A DNA stretch of 64,000 bases from an uncultured Colwellia sp. (GTDB lineage Bacteria; Pseudomonadota; Gammaproteobacteria; Enterobacterales; Alteromonadaceae): positions 62,001-126,000 of the forward strand of contig CAJXQI010000012.1 in the NCBI GenBank assembly GCA_913058395.1. Reading direction: 5' to 3'. Below, one piece after another: positions 1 to 9,777 of this stretch (position 1 is the stretch's first letter; each line of letters starts with the position of its first letter). Made by a program: the position numbers and the translations under genes. The notes beneath the pieces were generated by a model, which was given only the letters and a program-made list of their open reading frames with translations, searched no databases and was not told the DNA's origin.

Positions 1-47
1 AGCACACGATCACTAGTATACTGTGACAATGTTGTACCACATGGAAG

Positions 48-76
48 AAAGGCTCCCTTTGTGGAGCCTTTAGTTT
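48..76 (+). terminator. Rho-independent terminator of an upstream gene outside the window
   Basis: A perfect 9-bp stem (AAAGGCTCC / GGAGCCTTT) with a 6-nt loop is followed by AGTTTTTC. It ends a transcript that enters from the left edge. No coding region is visible in the first 187 bases. Confidence 0.75.
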
Positions 77-193
77 TTCATCTTGATGAAGAGTAAGGCA
101 AGCTAAAAGTTGCCAATTTAGTTGGTAGTAGCAGTCGTTGTTGGATGCAATGCTGTGCAGTAAAATGAAAACAACAGAAAACTAAGGATGATT

Positions 194-634
194 ATGAACC
201 GTCATACAAAAATGGCCTTAATGGTGGCACCGTTTCTTATCTTGGGTGGCTACATAGCGTCAGATTTTTATCTTGAGCATGAAGCAGAGCAACAACGTGT
301 TTTTAATATGGTTCCGTTTGGACACTGTGATGTCATTAATCAAAAGTGCATTTTGAAATCGGGCGATTTTGAGATCAATATTTATGACAATGATGGCAGT
401 ACAACCGTCAATTCAACTTTTCCACTTGATAGTGCCACGCTTTTTTTAGTTGATGGTGCAAATCAAGCCAATGCTTATCCTTTAGGTATGAGTGATAGCC
501 CATACTATTGGCAAAGCCCGACGCCTTTGCGAAATGAAATTAGCACGAAAGGTGATAAATATAAATTACGGGTGATTGCTAATATTAAAGGCGGGCAATA
601 TATCGCTGAATTTTATACTCAAACGACTAAGTAA
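194..634 (+). CDS. Uncharacterised membrane-anchored protein
   Basis: I do not recognise the family. The protein has a short cationic N-terminus, one hydrophobic segment (about residues 6-22, ALMVAPFLILGGYIA) and a soluble C-terminal domain of about 115 residues that should lie outside the cytoplasm. The soluble part has a Cys pair (CDVINQKC) and alternating polar/hydrophobic stretches that suggest a small beta-sandwich. An ATG two codons upstream (188) is possible, but AAGGA at 184-188 overlaps it and is properly spaced (5 nt) for the ATG at 194, so I use 194. It is monocistronic: a terminator precedes it and 270 bp separate it from the next gene. No function can be assigned. Confidence 0.7.
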   Translation: MNRHTKMALMVAPFLILGGYIASDFYLEHEAEQQRVFNMVPFGHCDVINQKCILKSGDFEINIYDNDGSTTVNSTFPLDSATLFLVDGANQANAYPLGMSDSPYYWQSPTPLRNEISTKGDKYKLRVIANIKGGQYIAEFYTQTTK

Positions 635-904
635 TATCCGTAGCCTTAATCAGTTTCCATTTTGTCAGTATGAGCTTTGTTATTAAACATTTTGCTCTAC
701 TGACACTTATAAATTGATAGAACTGCGTCATTTCTCCGCTAGAAAATACATTTAATACTCCATCCAAAATTTTTAAAATAGCATGCCAATAAGCGATATT
801 TAGCTGCATAAAGCTATGTTAATTAACTTTTAATTAACATTTGTGGCTTACCTTCTCTATCTATCACTGAATATTTTATTTAAAATAACAAGTTCTATCC
901 TTTT

Positions 905-2842
905 ATGTTTTTACGTGACATGCCAAATTTATCTATTAAACAGAAAGTTACACTCGCATTAATCCTCTTTGTTTTATTAACGGCTACTTTAGTTGGTGCG
1001 CTGAGCCAATGGAGTGCAAGAAGCATTATTGAAGACAGAATGCTTAACCACGAACTGCCAAACACCATTAAACAAATTAATGGTGAGATAGATAAAGAAA
1101 TTTCGATGATGCGAGTGATTGCCGAACAAATAGCCACAGATCCCTTTATTCAAAATTGGTTTGCTGACGGCCGTTCTAAGCTTGGTGAAGAATATTTACT
1201 AAAAAAATTATCGGCTATTGCCAGTAGTCATAATTTGAGTAAAACATCTTTTGCAGATCGCGAATCTGGACACTATTGGAATCAAAATGGTTACCTTCGT
1301 CAATTAAAAAATGATAATGTTGATGGTTGGTTTTATGCCTACCGTGACAGTGGTAAAGATAGCTCAGTAAGCATTTACGCTTACCCTGATTCAGACCAAA
1401 TAGATCTGTTTGTAAATTATCAAGAAGTGAATGGCAAGGGCTTAGCCGGTATTGCCAAGTCTTTTGAAGATATTGTTAATCTATTAAGTAGCTTTACATT
1501 AGAACAAACAGGCTTTGTTTATTTAGTTGATGAGCAGGGGGTTATTCAACTTCATAAAGACAAATCTCTTGTTGGTCGTTCTATTGATAGCATTTATTCA
1601 CAAAATATTGCGGATACTATGCTTAATAAATCAGCATTTAGTCTTAGTGAAGCACAAGAAAATAAAGAAGATATATTTGTTGCGGCAAGCTTTATTCCTA
1701 GCGCGCAATGGTATGTTGTTGTGCAAGTGCCAAAAGCAGAAGTGTTTGCCTCACTTAACGAGACCAATGCGCAAATGATTACTTGGTCATTAGTGGTGAC
1801 AAGCATTGCCATTTTTGTAGCACTGTTAATTGCTAAATCAATCACTAGACCAATTAATTTATTAGCTGAATTATTCTTACAACTTGGACAAGGTAAGGCT
1901 GATATATCGTACCGCATTCCCGAAAGTGGCCAACAAGAATTAGTGAATGTTGCACTCGGTTACAACCAATTTATTACCAAACTAGAAGGTGTGTTTTCTC
2001 AAGTATCTCACACAACATTAGCGTTGAGAGAAACCGCTGATGCTTTACAAACTAAGGCTGGTGAAACAATAACTAGCTCAGTAAGCAATGATGAAAACTC
2101 TCATCATATTTCTGATGCACTGAGTCAAATCAGTGAAACAGTAGCTGATGTAGCGAAAAATGCTATTCAAGCATCAGATATCGCAGGAAATATTAAAGAA
2201 AATAGTGACTCGATAAGCCATGTTATTCACTCAGCGAAATCAGAAGTTGAAGAGCTAGGGCATAAAATCAATGACGTTTCTAATGTTATTAACACCCTTG
2301 CTACCAATAGTGAAACGATAGCTAGCGCATTAAGCGTTATTCAAACCATTTCAGATCAAACTAATTTATTAGCCTTAAACGCAGCTATTGAAGCTGCTCG
2401 TGCAGGCGAGCATGGGCGCGGCTTTTCAGTGGTAGCGGATGAAGTGAGAACCTTAGCAAGTAAAACGGTGGAATCAACGGCTGAAATTCAAGCCATAATG
2501 AAAACTTTAAAAGATACTTCTGCGACTGCTGCAAAAGAAATAACGCAGATTATAGAACAGTCTGAAAACACCACGCAGTCGATTGCTAAAGCAGAAGGTA
2601 TTTTACAAACCAGCATGGAACTGACTAACCAAATTTTAGATTCAAACCATTTAGTTGCTTCGGCAACTGAAGAACAAGCACTGACTATTAATGATATTAA
2701 TAACAACATGACAGATATTACTCACGTCTCCAAAGAAAACATGAGCAATGTCGAGGAAATTGTTGGTAATGCTGAAAGCTTGAATCAACTAGCAGAAAAT
2801 TTAGAGAATTTGGTTATTCAGTTTAAAGGTAAGCATAGCTAG
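905..2842 (+). CDS. Methyl-accepting chemotaxis protein
   Basis: This is a transmembrane chemoreceptor that would signal through CheW/CheA to the flagellar motor. Visible architecture: TM1 at about residues 15-37, a periplasmic sensing region of about 250 residues of Cache type (the segment [16 protein letters not shown] is typical of the membrane-proximal Cache subdomain), TM2 at about 295-315, a HAMP linker ([12 protein letters not shown]), then a long cytoplasmic coiled coil. The hairpin tip near residues 490-520 is nearly invariant ([20 protein letters not shown], then DEVRTLA). No C-terminal CheR/CheB pentapeptide is visible. Neither ATG 905 nor ATG 920 has a clear Shine-Dalgarno. No other chemotaxis gene is adjacent, so the ligand cannot be inferred from context. 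Confidence 0.93.
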   Translation: MFLRDMPNLSIKQKVTLALILFVLLTATLVGALSQWSARSIIEDRMLNHELPNTIKQINGEIDKEISMMRVIAEQIATDPFIQNWFADGRSKLGEEYLLKKLSAIASSHNLSKTSFADRESGHYWNQNGYLRQLKNDNVDGWFYAYRDSGKDSSVSIYAYPDSDQIDLFVNYQEVNGKGLAGIAKSFEDIVNLLSSFTLEQTGFVYLVDEQGVIQLHKDKSLVGRSIDSIYSQNIADTMLNKSAFSLSEAQENKEDIFVAASFIPSAQWYVVVQVPKAEVFASLNETNAQMITWSLVVTSIAIFVALLIAKSITRPINLLAELFLQLGQGKADISYRIPESGQQELVNVALGYNQFITKLEGVFSQVSHTTLALRETADALQTKAGETITSSVSNDENSHHISDALSQISETVADVAKNAIQASDIAGNIKENSDSISHVIHSAKSEVEELGHKINDVSNVINTLATNSETIASALSVIQTISDQTNLLALNAAIEAARAGEHGRGFSVVADEVRTLASKTVESTAEIQAIMKTLKDTSATAAKEITQIIEQSENTTQSIAKAEGILQTSMELTNQILDSNHLVASATEEQALTINDINNNMTDITHVSKENMSNVEEIVGNAESLNQLAENLENLVIQFKGKHS

Positions 2843-2888
2843 CAGGCCTTAGGAAAATCATTTTCAGCTATTTTAAGTCATGTTACGG

Positions 2889-2928
2889 TGAAACTTTCTA
2901 CGACTAAAGTATAAACGGGGAAAGTTTC
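2889..2928. repeat. 9-bp inverted repeat downstream of the chemoreceptor gene
   Basis: GAAACTTTC at 2890-2898 pairs with GAAAGTTTC at 2920-2928, with a 21-nt spacer. No T-run follows it, so it is at best a weak terminator or a processing hairpin for the chemoreceptor transcript. Confidence 0.35.
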
Positions 2929-2990
2929 ATTCATCTAACGAGCTTGCTATCGTAGCATTGACCATAGTGATAACAATTCACTGAGAATAG

Positions 2991-3148
2991 TACCAATTGA
3001 ATTAAGTAAGTGATCAATTATAAGTGAGAATAAATATTTAAGGGCAAGGCGCTTGATTGAGCAATAGCGGGCTATTGGGATTGAAAGCAACGCAGATATT
3101 GAATATTTAGGCCACCTTAGAATGACCTATTATTTATTTCAATTGGTA
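2991..3148. mobile_element. MITE-like palindromic element (158 bp) just upstream of crbS
   Basis: The ends are perfect 11-bp terminal inverted repeats (TACCAATTGAA / TTCAATTGGTA). The inverted similarity continues imperfectly inward for about 45 bp per side, to an AAATATT block. A central perfect hairpin, CAATAGC-GG-GCTATTG, lies at 3062-3077. The outermost TA on each side could be a TA target duplication, as made by IS630/Tc1-mariner-type transposases, but the TIR also ends in TA so this is ambiguous. No internal coding region exists. The element ends 19 bp before the crbS start codon and so should form much of its promoter or 5' leader. Together with 2843-2990, where I see only the inverted repeat at 2890-2928, it fills the 325-bp gap between the chemoreceptor and crbS. 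Confidence 0.75.
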
Positions 3149-3167
3149 TAATAAATAGAGAGCTCTT

Positions 3168-6100
3168 ATGTTTCCAAATTGGCAGTTAGCAGGCTTAAGT
3201 TTTGCCTATATAGGCTTACTGTTTTTTATTGCTTATATGGGAGATAAATATCGTCATAAGTTAGTGCGAAAAAGCCAAGCAGTAATTTACGCGTTAACTT
3301 TAGGGGTTTATTGTACTTCGTGGAGTTTCTTAGGCACCACTGGCCAAGCTTCAAGCAATTTTCTTTCTCACTTGCCGATATACCTAGGCCCAATTTTACT
3401 CTTTATTTTTGCTTGGCCTTTTATTCAACGTATTATTCGCGTGAGTTTAAAACTAAACTTAACCTCAATTGCTGATTTACTGGCAGCGCGCTTTGGTAAA
3501 TCTCACAACCTAGCCATTCTAGTCACAGTAGTGGCGTTAATTGGCACCATGCCGTATATCGCCTTGCAGCTAAAGGCTATCGTGTACTCGTTTCAGCAAC
3601 TACAGGCAGAACAAAGCTTATCTAATTGGCATTTTGGTTTGATTGTCAGCATTGTTTTAGCGGGTTTTACGATTGTTTTTGGTATCCGTAATATTGATGT
3701 TACTGAGCGCCATCCTGGGGTGATGCTGGCGATAGCGTTTGAATCATTAGTGAAGTTATTTTCCTTCCTTGCCGTTGGTATTTTTGTCACCTATGTTTTA
3801 TTCGATTCGCCAATGGAAATATGGCGCCGTTCGTCGGCTAATATTCAACTTGATGAACAGCTTAACTTTCCCAATATTATGTCTATGTTTGCCATGTTGG
3901 TGATCACCATGGCGGCATTTTTGTCTTTACCACGTCAGTTTCAGGTGATGGTGGTAGAGCTAAAAGATGAAAAAGATACTTGGCTAAGCCGTCGTATATT
4001 TCCACTTTATTTATTAGTGTTTGCAATATTCGCTGTACCTTTAGGTTTAGCGGGACATTTACTACTCGGTGACTCAGTGCCATCTGATGCCTATGTGTTG
4101 TTTTTACCTTGGTATCAACAACAACCTTGGCTAACTTTATTAACCTTTTTAGGGGCAATTTCTGCCGCGAGTTCTATGGTGATAATCTCCTCAATTGCCT
4201 TAAGTACTATGCTGAGTAATGAAATTGTTTTCCCTTGGTTTTATCGCACAAATAAGCACCAGCATACTGACTATGATAATTTTCGCCTAAGATTATTAAC
4301 GATTCGAAAATTCTTAGTTATTTTCGTTATTATGCTTGGCTATGGCGTATTTTTAATGGCCTCGCCAGACACATTAAGTTCTTTAGGGGAAATTGCTTTT
4401 GGTGCTTTCGCGCAATTATCTCCGGCACTTGTCGCCGCATTTTATTGGCGAAGAGCGACGCTAACCGCAGTTTATGGTGGCATTGTGGTCGGCTTTTCTG
4501 CTTGGCTAATTTTAAATTTCATTCCGCAGTTTGGTCTTTATGAACACCCATTTCGTGATGGCTTTTTACCTGCGAACTCACTCGCCAGTTTACTGTCGTT
4601 ATCTGCCAATATTATTTCAATGTGGTTACTTTCTCATGTTAGTCGTCAAAGTGTGCAAGAACGCATGCAAGCCTCGTTATTTATGGAGTATCAAGCGCCA
4701 AAAGCATTGCAATCACAGCGTAATAAACAAATTAACTACCAAGAACTTGAGTTACTCGTTTCACGCTTTGTTGGCGAAGAAAAAGCAAACGTTAGCTTTG
4801 AACAATTTCAGCGCGCCACAGTGAAAGATCAAATGAGCAATGTTGCTTATAATCAACGACTTTTACAGCACACCGAAAACACCTTAGCGAGTGTCATGGG
4901 GGCATCGTCCGCACGTTTGGTATTATCTTCCGCGTTGGAAGGCAGAGACATCGCCTTAGACGAAATTGCCGTGTTGGTCGAAGAAGCGTCCAATCAACGT
5001 CAACAATACAGTCAAGATTTACTGCAAAGCGCTATTGAAAATGCCAGTGAGGGGATTTCAATAGTTGATAGCGACCTTAACTTAGTAGCCTGGAATAAGA
5101 AGTATGTCGACTTATTTGAATACCCAAGCGAGCTGATATATCAGGGGAGCCCAGTTTGTGACTTGATTAGATATAACGTTCGCAGAGGCTTATGTGGTAT
5201 TGGCGAAATTGATGAACAAGTGAGTAAACGATTAACGCATTTACGTAACGGCAGCCCGCATAGTTCAGAACGCGAACATAGTGATGGCAGAGTTATCCGT
5301 ATCGAAGGTAATCCACTGCCTGGTGGTGGCTTTGTGATGTTATTTTCAGATATTACTGCATACCGCCAAGCCGAACGGGGCTTAATTGAAGCGAATGTTG
5401 ATTTAGAAACAAGAGTACAAGAACGTACACAAAAGCTAGAACAAACTAATGATGCGTTGGCGTTAGCTAGAGAAAAGGCCGAACAAGCGCATGTGAAGAA
5501 AAGCCTTTATTTAAAAGCTTGTAGCCATGACTTAATGCAACCATTAGAAGCCGCACGATTATTTACTTCAGCGTTAGCCAGCCAAGGAAACTTAACTGAT
5601 AGCCAGCAACGGCAAGTGGATAATATTGATCACTCTTTAAAAGTTGCTAATGATTTGGTGGCAGATTTAGCTGAAATTGCCCGCATAGAAAGTGGCAATA
5701 TCAAACCTAATATTAGCTCTTTTTCGGTTAAGTCGCTGTTTGAGGATTTAGCCAAGGAGTTTTCTGCTAATGCCATTGATCTTAATGTTGAATTTCGTGT
5801 GCATTGTAATTCGCTTTGGTTACGCTCAGATAGAAACCTACTACGCCGTATGCTACAAAATTTAATTGGTAATGCTTTTCGTTATGCTAGCCCGGGAAAA
5901 GTGCTTTTAGGTGCTAGAACTAAAGGTGAATGTGTTTATATTCAAGTGCTTGATAATGGGCCAGGTATTCCATTAGATAAACAAACTATGGTGTTTGAGC
6001 AATTTACCCAATTAGATAATCAACAAAGTGCTTCAGCCGGCGGCTTGGGTTTAGGGCTTAATATCACCCAAAGTTTAGCGCAGTTGCTTGGTCACTCTTT

Positions 6101-6605
6101 AGCATTACAATCTGAAGTGAGTATGGGCTGTAAATTTACGGTTGGCGTCGAGCAAACACAAGCGCAAAAAGAAGTAGCTGTCATTAAGCCAGCGACAAAT
6201 ATCGGTTTGAAAGATGTTACCGTAATGTGTATTGATAATGACCCAGACGTACTCAACGGCATGATTGAGCTGCTATCGGCATGGGATTGTAATGTATTAG
6301 CGGCTGGTTCATATAAACAGGCGATATCGCTCTATGAAGAGCATAAAAATGATATTGAAATTTTGCTAGTGGATTATCAGCTTGATCATGACTTTAACGG
6401 TATTGCACTGATAGCTGAGTTGAGAAAACTAAGTCGTCAGTACGTGCCAGCTATTTTAATTACGGCAACAACAGATAGTGATTTGGAAGAAAAAACCTTA
6501 GCTGCTGACATTGGTTTTATGCGTAAGTTAGTTAAACCTGCTGCGTTAAGAGCAATGATGAGTGCGATGCTAACGAAAAAACTCCAAGCTAAATATCTAG
6601 AATAG
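3168..6605 (+). CDS. crbS: CrbS-like hybrid sensor histidine kinase with SSS transporter domain
   Basis: A very large hybrid kinase. Residues 1 to about 490 form a multi-pass sodium/solute-symporter (SLC5-like) domain with about a dozen TM segments. A linker, a PAS domain (about 625-735) and a coiled coil follow. Next come a HisKA domain with phospho-acceptor His787 (motif KACSHDLMQPLEAARLF), a HATPase domain (N box NLIGNAFRY; G boxes DNGPGIP and GGLGLGLNI) and a C-terminal receiver with phospho-acceptor Asp1069 (LLVDYQLDHD) and Lys in KLVKP. This order matches Vibrio CrbS and Pseudomonas MxtR, which with a LuxR-type partner control acetyl-CoA synthetase (the acetate switch). The convergent neighbour is exactly such a regulator. 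The target genes (acs, actP) are not in the window. The start ATG follows GAGAGCTCTT, a weak Shine-Dalgarno. Confidence 0.88.
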   Translation: MFPNWQLAGLSFAYIGLLFFIAYMGDKYRHKLVRKSQAVIYALTLGVYCTSWSFLGTTGQASSNFLSHLPIYLGPILLFIFAWPFIQRIIRVSLKLNLTSIADLLAARFGKSHNLAILVTVVALIGTMPYIALQLKAIVYSFQQLQAEQSLSNWHFGLIVSIVLAGFTIVFGIRNIDVTERHPGVMLAIAFESLVKLFSFLAVGIFVTYVLFDSPMEIWRRSSANIQLDEQLNFPNIMSMFAMLVITMAAFLSLPRQFQVMVVELKDEKDTWLSRRIFPLYLLVFAIFAVPLGLAGHLLLGDSVPSDAYVLFLPWYQQQPWLTLLTFLGAISAASSMVIISSIALSTMLSNEIVFPWFYRTNKHQHTDYDNFRLRLLTIRKFLVIFVIMLGYGVFLMASPDTLSSLGEIAFGAFAQLSPALVAAFYWRRATLTAVYGGIVVGFSAWLILNFIPQFGLYEHPFRDGFLPANSLASLLSLSANIISMWLLSHVSRQSVQERMQASLFMEYQAPKALQSQRNKQINYQELELLVSRFVGEEKANVSFEQFQRATVKDQMSNVAYNQRLLQHTENTLASVMGASSARLVLSSALEGRDIALDEIAVLVEEASNQRQQYSQDLLQSAIENASEGISIVDSDLNLVAWNKKYVDLFEYPSELIYQGSPVCDLIRYNVRRGLCGIGEIDEQVSKRLTHLRNGSPHSSEREHSDGRVIRIEGNPLPGGGFVMLFSDITAYRQAERGLIEANVDLETRVQERTQKLEQTNDALALAREKAEQAHVKKSLYLKACSHDLMQPLEAARLFTSALASQGNLTDSQQRQVDNIDHSLKVANDLVADLAEIARIESGNIKPNISSFSVKSLFEDLAKEFSANAIDLNVEFRVHCNSLWLRSDRNLLRRMLQNLIGNAFRYASPGKVLLGARTKGECVYIQVLDNGPGIPLDKQTMVFEQFTQLDNQQSASAGGLGLGLNITQSLAQLLGHSLALQSEVSMGCKFTVGVEQTQAQKEVAVIKPATNIGLKDVTVMCIDNDPDVLNGMIELLSAWDCNVLAAGSYKQAISLYEEHKNDIEILLVDYQLDHDFNGIALIAELRKLSRQYVPAILITATTDSDLEEKTLAADIGFMRKLVKPAALRAMMSAMLTKKLQAKYLE

Positions 6606-6618
6606 TCACTTGGAGTTT
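6575..6618 (-). terminator. crbR terminator lying inside the crbS 3' end
   Basis: Perfect 10-bp inverted repeat AAACTCCAAG (6579-6588) / CTTGGAGTTT (6609-6618) with a 20-nt loop. On the minus strand it is followed by a T-run (TTTTTC), so it suits crbR. Its left arm is within the last codons of crbS. Confidence 0.6.
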
Positions 6619-6649
6619 GAATAAATTGTGCTTGTTTTAGCTTTTAAAA

Positions 6650-7309
6650 TTAGTTGTCTTGAAGTTGTACGTCGGCAATATCAAGTTGCGCGATAGCGAT
6701 AACCGCCTGTGTGCGGTTACGAACGTCAAGCTTACGAAAAATGGCTGTCGCATGAGCTTTAATGGTTGCTTCTGAAACATGTAAATCATAGGCAATTTGT
6801 TTATTGAGCATGCCCTGAGCAAACATCATCAGAATGCGATACTGCTGCTGAGTAAGGCTAGCAACACGTTCGGCAATATCATTATTGTCCTGCATCGGTG
6901 CTGATTCGCTATATGCCTCAGGTGTCCAAATATTACCTAATAATACATGCTGGATTGCTTTATAAATATCATCTACTGGTGTTGATTTTGGAATAAATCC
7001 AGAAGCGCCATAACCCATCGATTTATGTATCGTTTCGTGATCTTCATGCGCTGAAACGATTACTACGGGTATTTGTGGGAAATGATTACGTACATGGATC
7101 AGTGTATTAAAGCCATGTGCGCCGGGAATATGTAAATCTAGCAACACTAAGTCGCTGTCGTTATGAGTACTAAGTTGTTGTTCTAGTTCTGCAATTGTTT
7201 GTGCTTCCAACCATTGTGTTTGCGTTAGTTTTAATTTTAATGTGCCTAACAACGCTTGCCTAAATAATGGGTGATCGTCAGCTATTATAATTTTTTCTGG
7301 CTGAATCAT
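6650..7309 (-). CDS. crbR: CrbR-like response regulator (NarL/LuxR family)
   Basis: 219-residue cytoplasmic two-component regulator. The N-terminal receiver carries the acidic pair in IIIADDHP, phospho-acceptor Asp58 (VLLDLHIPG) and the Lys of FIPKSTP. The C-terminal LuxR helix-turn-helix is clear (LTQQQYRILMMFAQGMLNKQ, then VSEATIKAHATAIFRKLDV). It is convergent with the CrbS-type hybrid kinase, with 44 bp between stop codons. This is the expected kinase/regulator pairing for the acetate switch (CrbR in Vibrio, ErdR in Pseudomonas). The assignment to CrbR rests on domain type and neighbourhood; other NarL-family partners are possible. Confidence 0.85.
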   Translation of the reverse strand: MIQPEKIIIADDHPLFRQALLGTLKLKLTQTQWLEAQTIAELEQQLSTHNDSDLVLLDLHIPGAHGFNTLIHVRNHFPQIPVVIVSAHEDHETIHKSMGYGASGFIPKSTPVDDIYKAIQHVLLGNIWTPEAYSESAPMQDNNDIAERVASLTQQQYRILMMFAQGMLNKQIAYDLHVSEATIKAHATAIFRKLDVRNRTQAVIAIAQLDIADVQLQDN

Positions 7310-7470
7310 GTCATCGTTTCCTTTAAAAACCCCGTCTTTAGTGTAGAACGTATAATCATAATTGTTTATTAGACTTTAGGCTAACGGATAATAAATTGAT
7401 CTAGTCGACTTTTTAAGCGGAAGTTGTTTTAACGGAAATAGAAGAATGCTATTTGGAAGAGATAATTTGA

Positions 7471-7503
7471 AAAATACAGTGCGGTAATAATAATACCGCA
7501 CTG
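7471..7503 (-). terminator. pepD terminator
   Basis: Perfect 10-bp stem CAGTGCGGTA (7477-7486) / TACCGCACTG (7494-7503) with a 7-nt loop. On the minus strand it is followed by TATTTTTC. It lies 36 bp past the pepD stop codon. Confidence 0.85.
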
Positions 7504-7538
7504 AAATTACTTTATTGCATTTACTAACGAAGAGTTAG

Positions 7539-9011
7539 TTATACTTTTTCTGGAATGTTGGCTAATACTGCGACCAATAACTGCCAATATTGTTCAACAG
7601 TGGCAATTTGAATTTTTTCATCTGGAGAATGTGGGAATTTGATTGTTGGACCAAACGACACCATATCCCAGTGTGGGTAAGCGGTTTTAAATAAACCACA
7701 TTCAAGACCTGCATGGATAACCATAATTTCTGGTACTTTATCAAACAAAGATTGATAAGTATCACGCACTGTTTTCATTAGTGCTGAACTAGTATCTGGT
7801 TTCCAGCCTGGGTATGCACCTGAAAAGGCAATGTTAGCACCTGATAAATCAAATACAGATTGCACCATGGTTTGTGCATCTAAGCGACCATCGTCATGTA
7901 AACTGCGAATCAATGTCATGGCAACAAACTTGTTACCTTTACTGCGCATAACACCTAAGTTTAACGAAGTTTCTACGATACCTTCAATATCATCACTCAT
8001 ACGCAACACACCGTTAGGGCAGGCGTTAAGAGCACGTAAAATTGTGCTTTGAGTCTCGACAGTCCAACATTCATCAAAAGTTTCTGGCGAAATTAACAAC
8101 ATTTCGATATCAGTTTCGATTGAACCTAAAGATTGGCGCATTGTGGCTAAAGATTCTGCCAACTTAGCTTTGAACGCTTCAACTTGCGTAGCAGCAATAA
8201 CAAAACTTGCATCAGCTTCACGTGGAATAGCGTTACGTAAACTACCGCCATTTAATTCTGTTAAACGTAAATCAAATTCATTGCTGGCATCAAGTAAGAA
8301 TCTAACTAAAAGCTTGTTAGCATTGGCACGACCGGTATGAATATCAACACCAGAATGGCCGCCTTTTAAACCTGAAATTGATAGGTTGAATGATTCAACA
8401 TCAGCAGGCGCGTCTTCGTTAGTAATTGCGAATGTTGCTTCACCGTCGATACCACCTGCACAACCCATGTACACTTCACCTTCTTGCTCAGAGTCAGTAT
8501 TGATCAGTAAATCACCTTCTAACCAACCTGCTTCAAGGCCAAAAGCGCCTGTCATGCCAGCTTCTTCATCAATAGTTACTAAAACTTCTAATGGTCCGTG
8601 AGGAATGTCATTACTTGCTAAAACGGCTAATGCTGACGATAAACCAACGCCGTTATCAGCCCCTAAAGTTGTGCCTTCAGCGGTAACCCAGTCACCATCA
8701 GCTTCGGTAATAATATAAGGTTTAATTGGGTCAACAAGGAAGTCATGATCGGTATCAGAATTCTTTTGCGGCACCATATCCATATGGGCTTGTAAAATAA
8801 CGCCTTTTCTATTTTCCATGCCCGCTGTAGCAGGCTTTTTAATAATTAAGTTTCCGACAGCATCTTCTTTAACACTTAGACCTAACTCAGTTGCCCAAGA
8901 TTGGATCCAAAGTGATATTTTTTGTTCATGTTTAGAAGGGTGCGGAATGCTACAAATTTTTTCGAAAATTTGCCATAACTTGCTAGGTTGTAACTGTGCT
9001 AACTTACTCAC
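7539..9011 (-). CDS. pepD: Cytosol non-specific dipeptidase (aminoacyl-histidine dipeptidase)
   Basis: 490-residue zinc peptidase of family M20, close in length to E. coli PepD (485). It hydrolyses dipeptides, including Xaa-His, in the cytoplasm. Diagnostic segments: N-terminal KICSIPHPSKHE, metal ligand region LQAHMDMVPQKN, TTLGADNGVG, catalytic Glu in TIDEEAGMTGAFGL, GCAGGIDGE, LKGGHSGVDIH in the dimerisation/lid region, and C-terminal HAGLECGLF and SPDEKI. The gene starts at MSKLAQL, matching the family N-terminus. It lies downstream of slmA on the same strand (65 bp gap) and ends in its own terminator. Confidence 0.97.
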   Translation of the reverse strand: MSKLAQLQPSKLWQIFEKICSIPHPSKHEQKISLWIQSWATELGLSVKEDAVGNLIIKKPATAGMENRKGVILQAHMDMVPQKNSDTDHDFLVDPIKPYIITEADGDWVTAEGTTLGADNGVGLSSALAVLASNDIPHGPLEVLVTIDEEAGMTGAFGLEAGWLEGDLLINTDSEQEGEVYMGCAGGIDGEATFAITNEDAPADVESFNLSISGLKGGHSGVDIHTGRANANKLLVRFLLDASNEFDLRLTELNGGSLRNAIPREADASFVIAATQVEAFKAKLAESLATMRQSLGSIETDIEMLLISPETFDECWTVETQSTILRALNACPNGVLRMSDDIEGIVETSLNLGVMRSKGNKFVAMTLIRSLHDDGRLDAQTMVQSVFDLSGANIAFSGAYPGWKPDTSSALMKTVRDTYQSLFDKVPEIMVIHAGLECGLFKTAYPHWDMVSFGPTIKFPHSPDEKIQIATVEQYWQLLVAVLANIPEKV

Positions 9012-9076
9012 GATGTTTCCTTAAATGTTTCAGTTGCCAATGCAGATTGGCGTATAGTCGATGCTTTCAATTTTGG

Positions 9077-9661
9077 CTACTTATCAGCCATTAAAAACTG
9101 CCATTGTTCATTAAAATCGCTACTGGGTTTCTTAGAAAAGTCAGAGCGAACATATTGGTTAATTTTACCTTCAGCAAACGCCATTAAAATATTTGCTAGC
9201 GCTTGCTCAGAAATAGTAAAGCCTTTACCTTCTCGTAATTTTCGTTCGCGTAACACTTGTTTAAATTGTGATTCCAGCTTTTCAAAAAACTGATTTACAC
9301 GTGCACGTAAACGCTCGTTTTCACCCATTAAGGCGTCACCAGCAAGAATTCGACACATGCCTGGATTACGTTCGGCAAATATTAACAAAACATGCAAAAT
9401 ATGGTGACAACGAACAAGCGCTTCTTTGTGATCGGTTAAAATGAGGTTCACTCGAGAGAATATAGACTCTTCAATAAACTCGATTAATCCTTCAAACATA
9501 CGCGCTTTAGAAGGAAAGTGACGATAAAGTGCGGCTTCAGAAACACCAACAGCAGTAGCAAGCTTAGCGGTAGTAATTCGCTGCCCTGCGCTGGTTTGCA
9601 ACATGTGTGCAAGGCATTCTAAAATTTGTTGTTTACGATTGATTTTTTGAGTTGCCGGCAT
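9077..9661 (-). CDS. slmA: Nucleoid occlusion factor SlmA
   Basis: 194-residue TetR-family protein that binds specific chromosomal sites and blocks FtsZ assembly over the nucleoid. The N-terminal helix-turn-helix is intact ([20 protein letters not shown], then [17 protein letters not shown]). The C-terminal half keeps the SlmA-specific stretch [18 protein letters not shown] and an all-helical FtsZ-interacting core. Length matches E. coli SlmA (198). It lies between coaBC and pepD on the same strand. In E. coli dut lies between coaBC and slmA, but here no dut gene is present in the 116-bp gap. Confidence 0.95.
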   Translation of the reverse strand: MPATQKINRKQQILECLAHMLQTSAGQRITTAKLATAVGVSEAALYRHFPSKARMFEGLIEFIEESIFSRVNLILTDHKEALVRCHHILHVLLIFAERNPGMCRILAGDALMGENERLRARVNQFFEKLESQFKQVLRERKLREGKGFTISEQALANILMAFAEGKINQYVRSDFSKKPSSDFNEQWQFLMADK

Positions 9662-9777
9662 AGAACTGATTCTCTTATTTTTGTTATATTTTCAGTGTTA
9701 GCACCGAAAAGTTGGCATAATTGTATAGCGTAATTCAGCTGAGTTTCAACAATGAACTCAGCATTTCATATGCTAGA

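Noticed and set aside
627-809. 60-codon open frame on the minus strand after the first gene
   Set aside because: It overlaps the end of a plus-strand gene, has no ribosome binding site and shows no protein-like composition.
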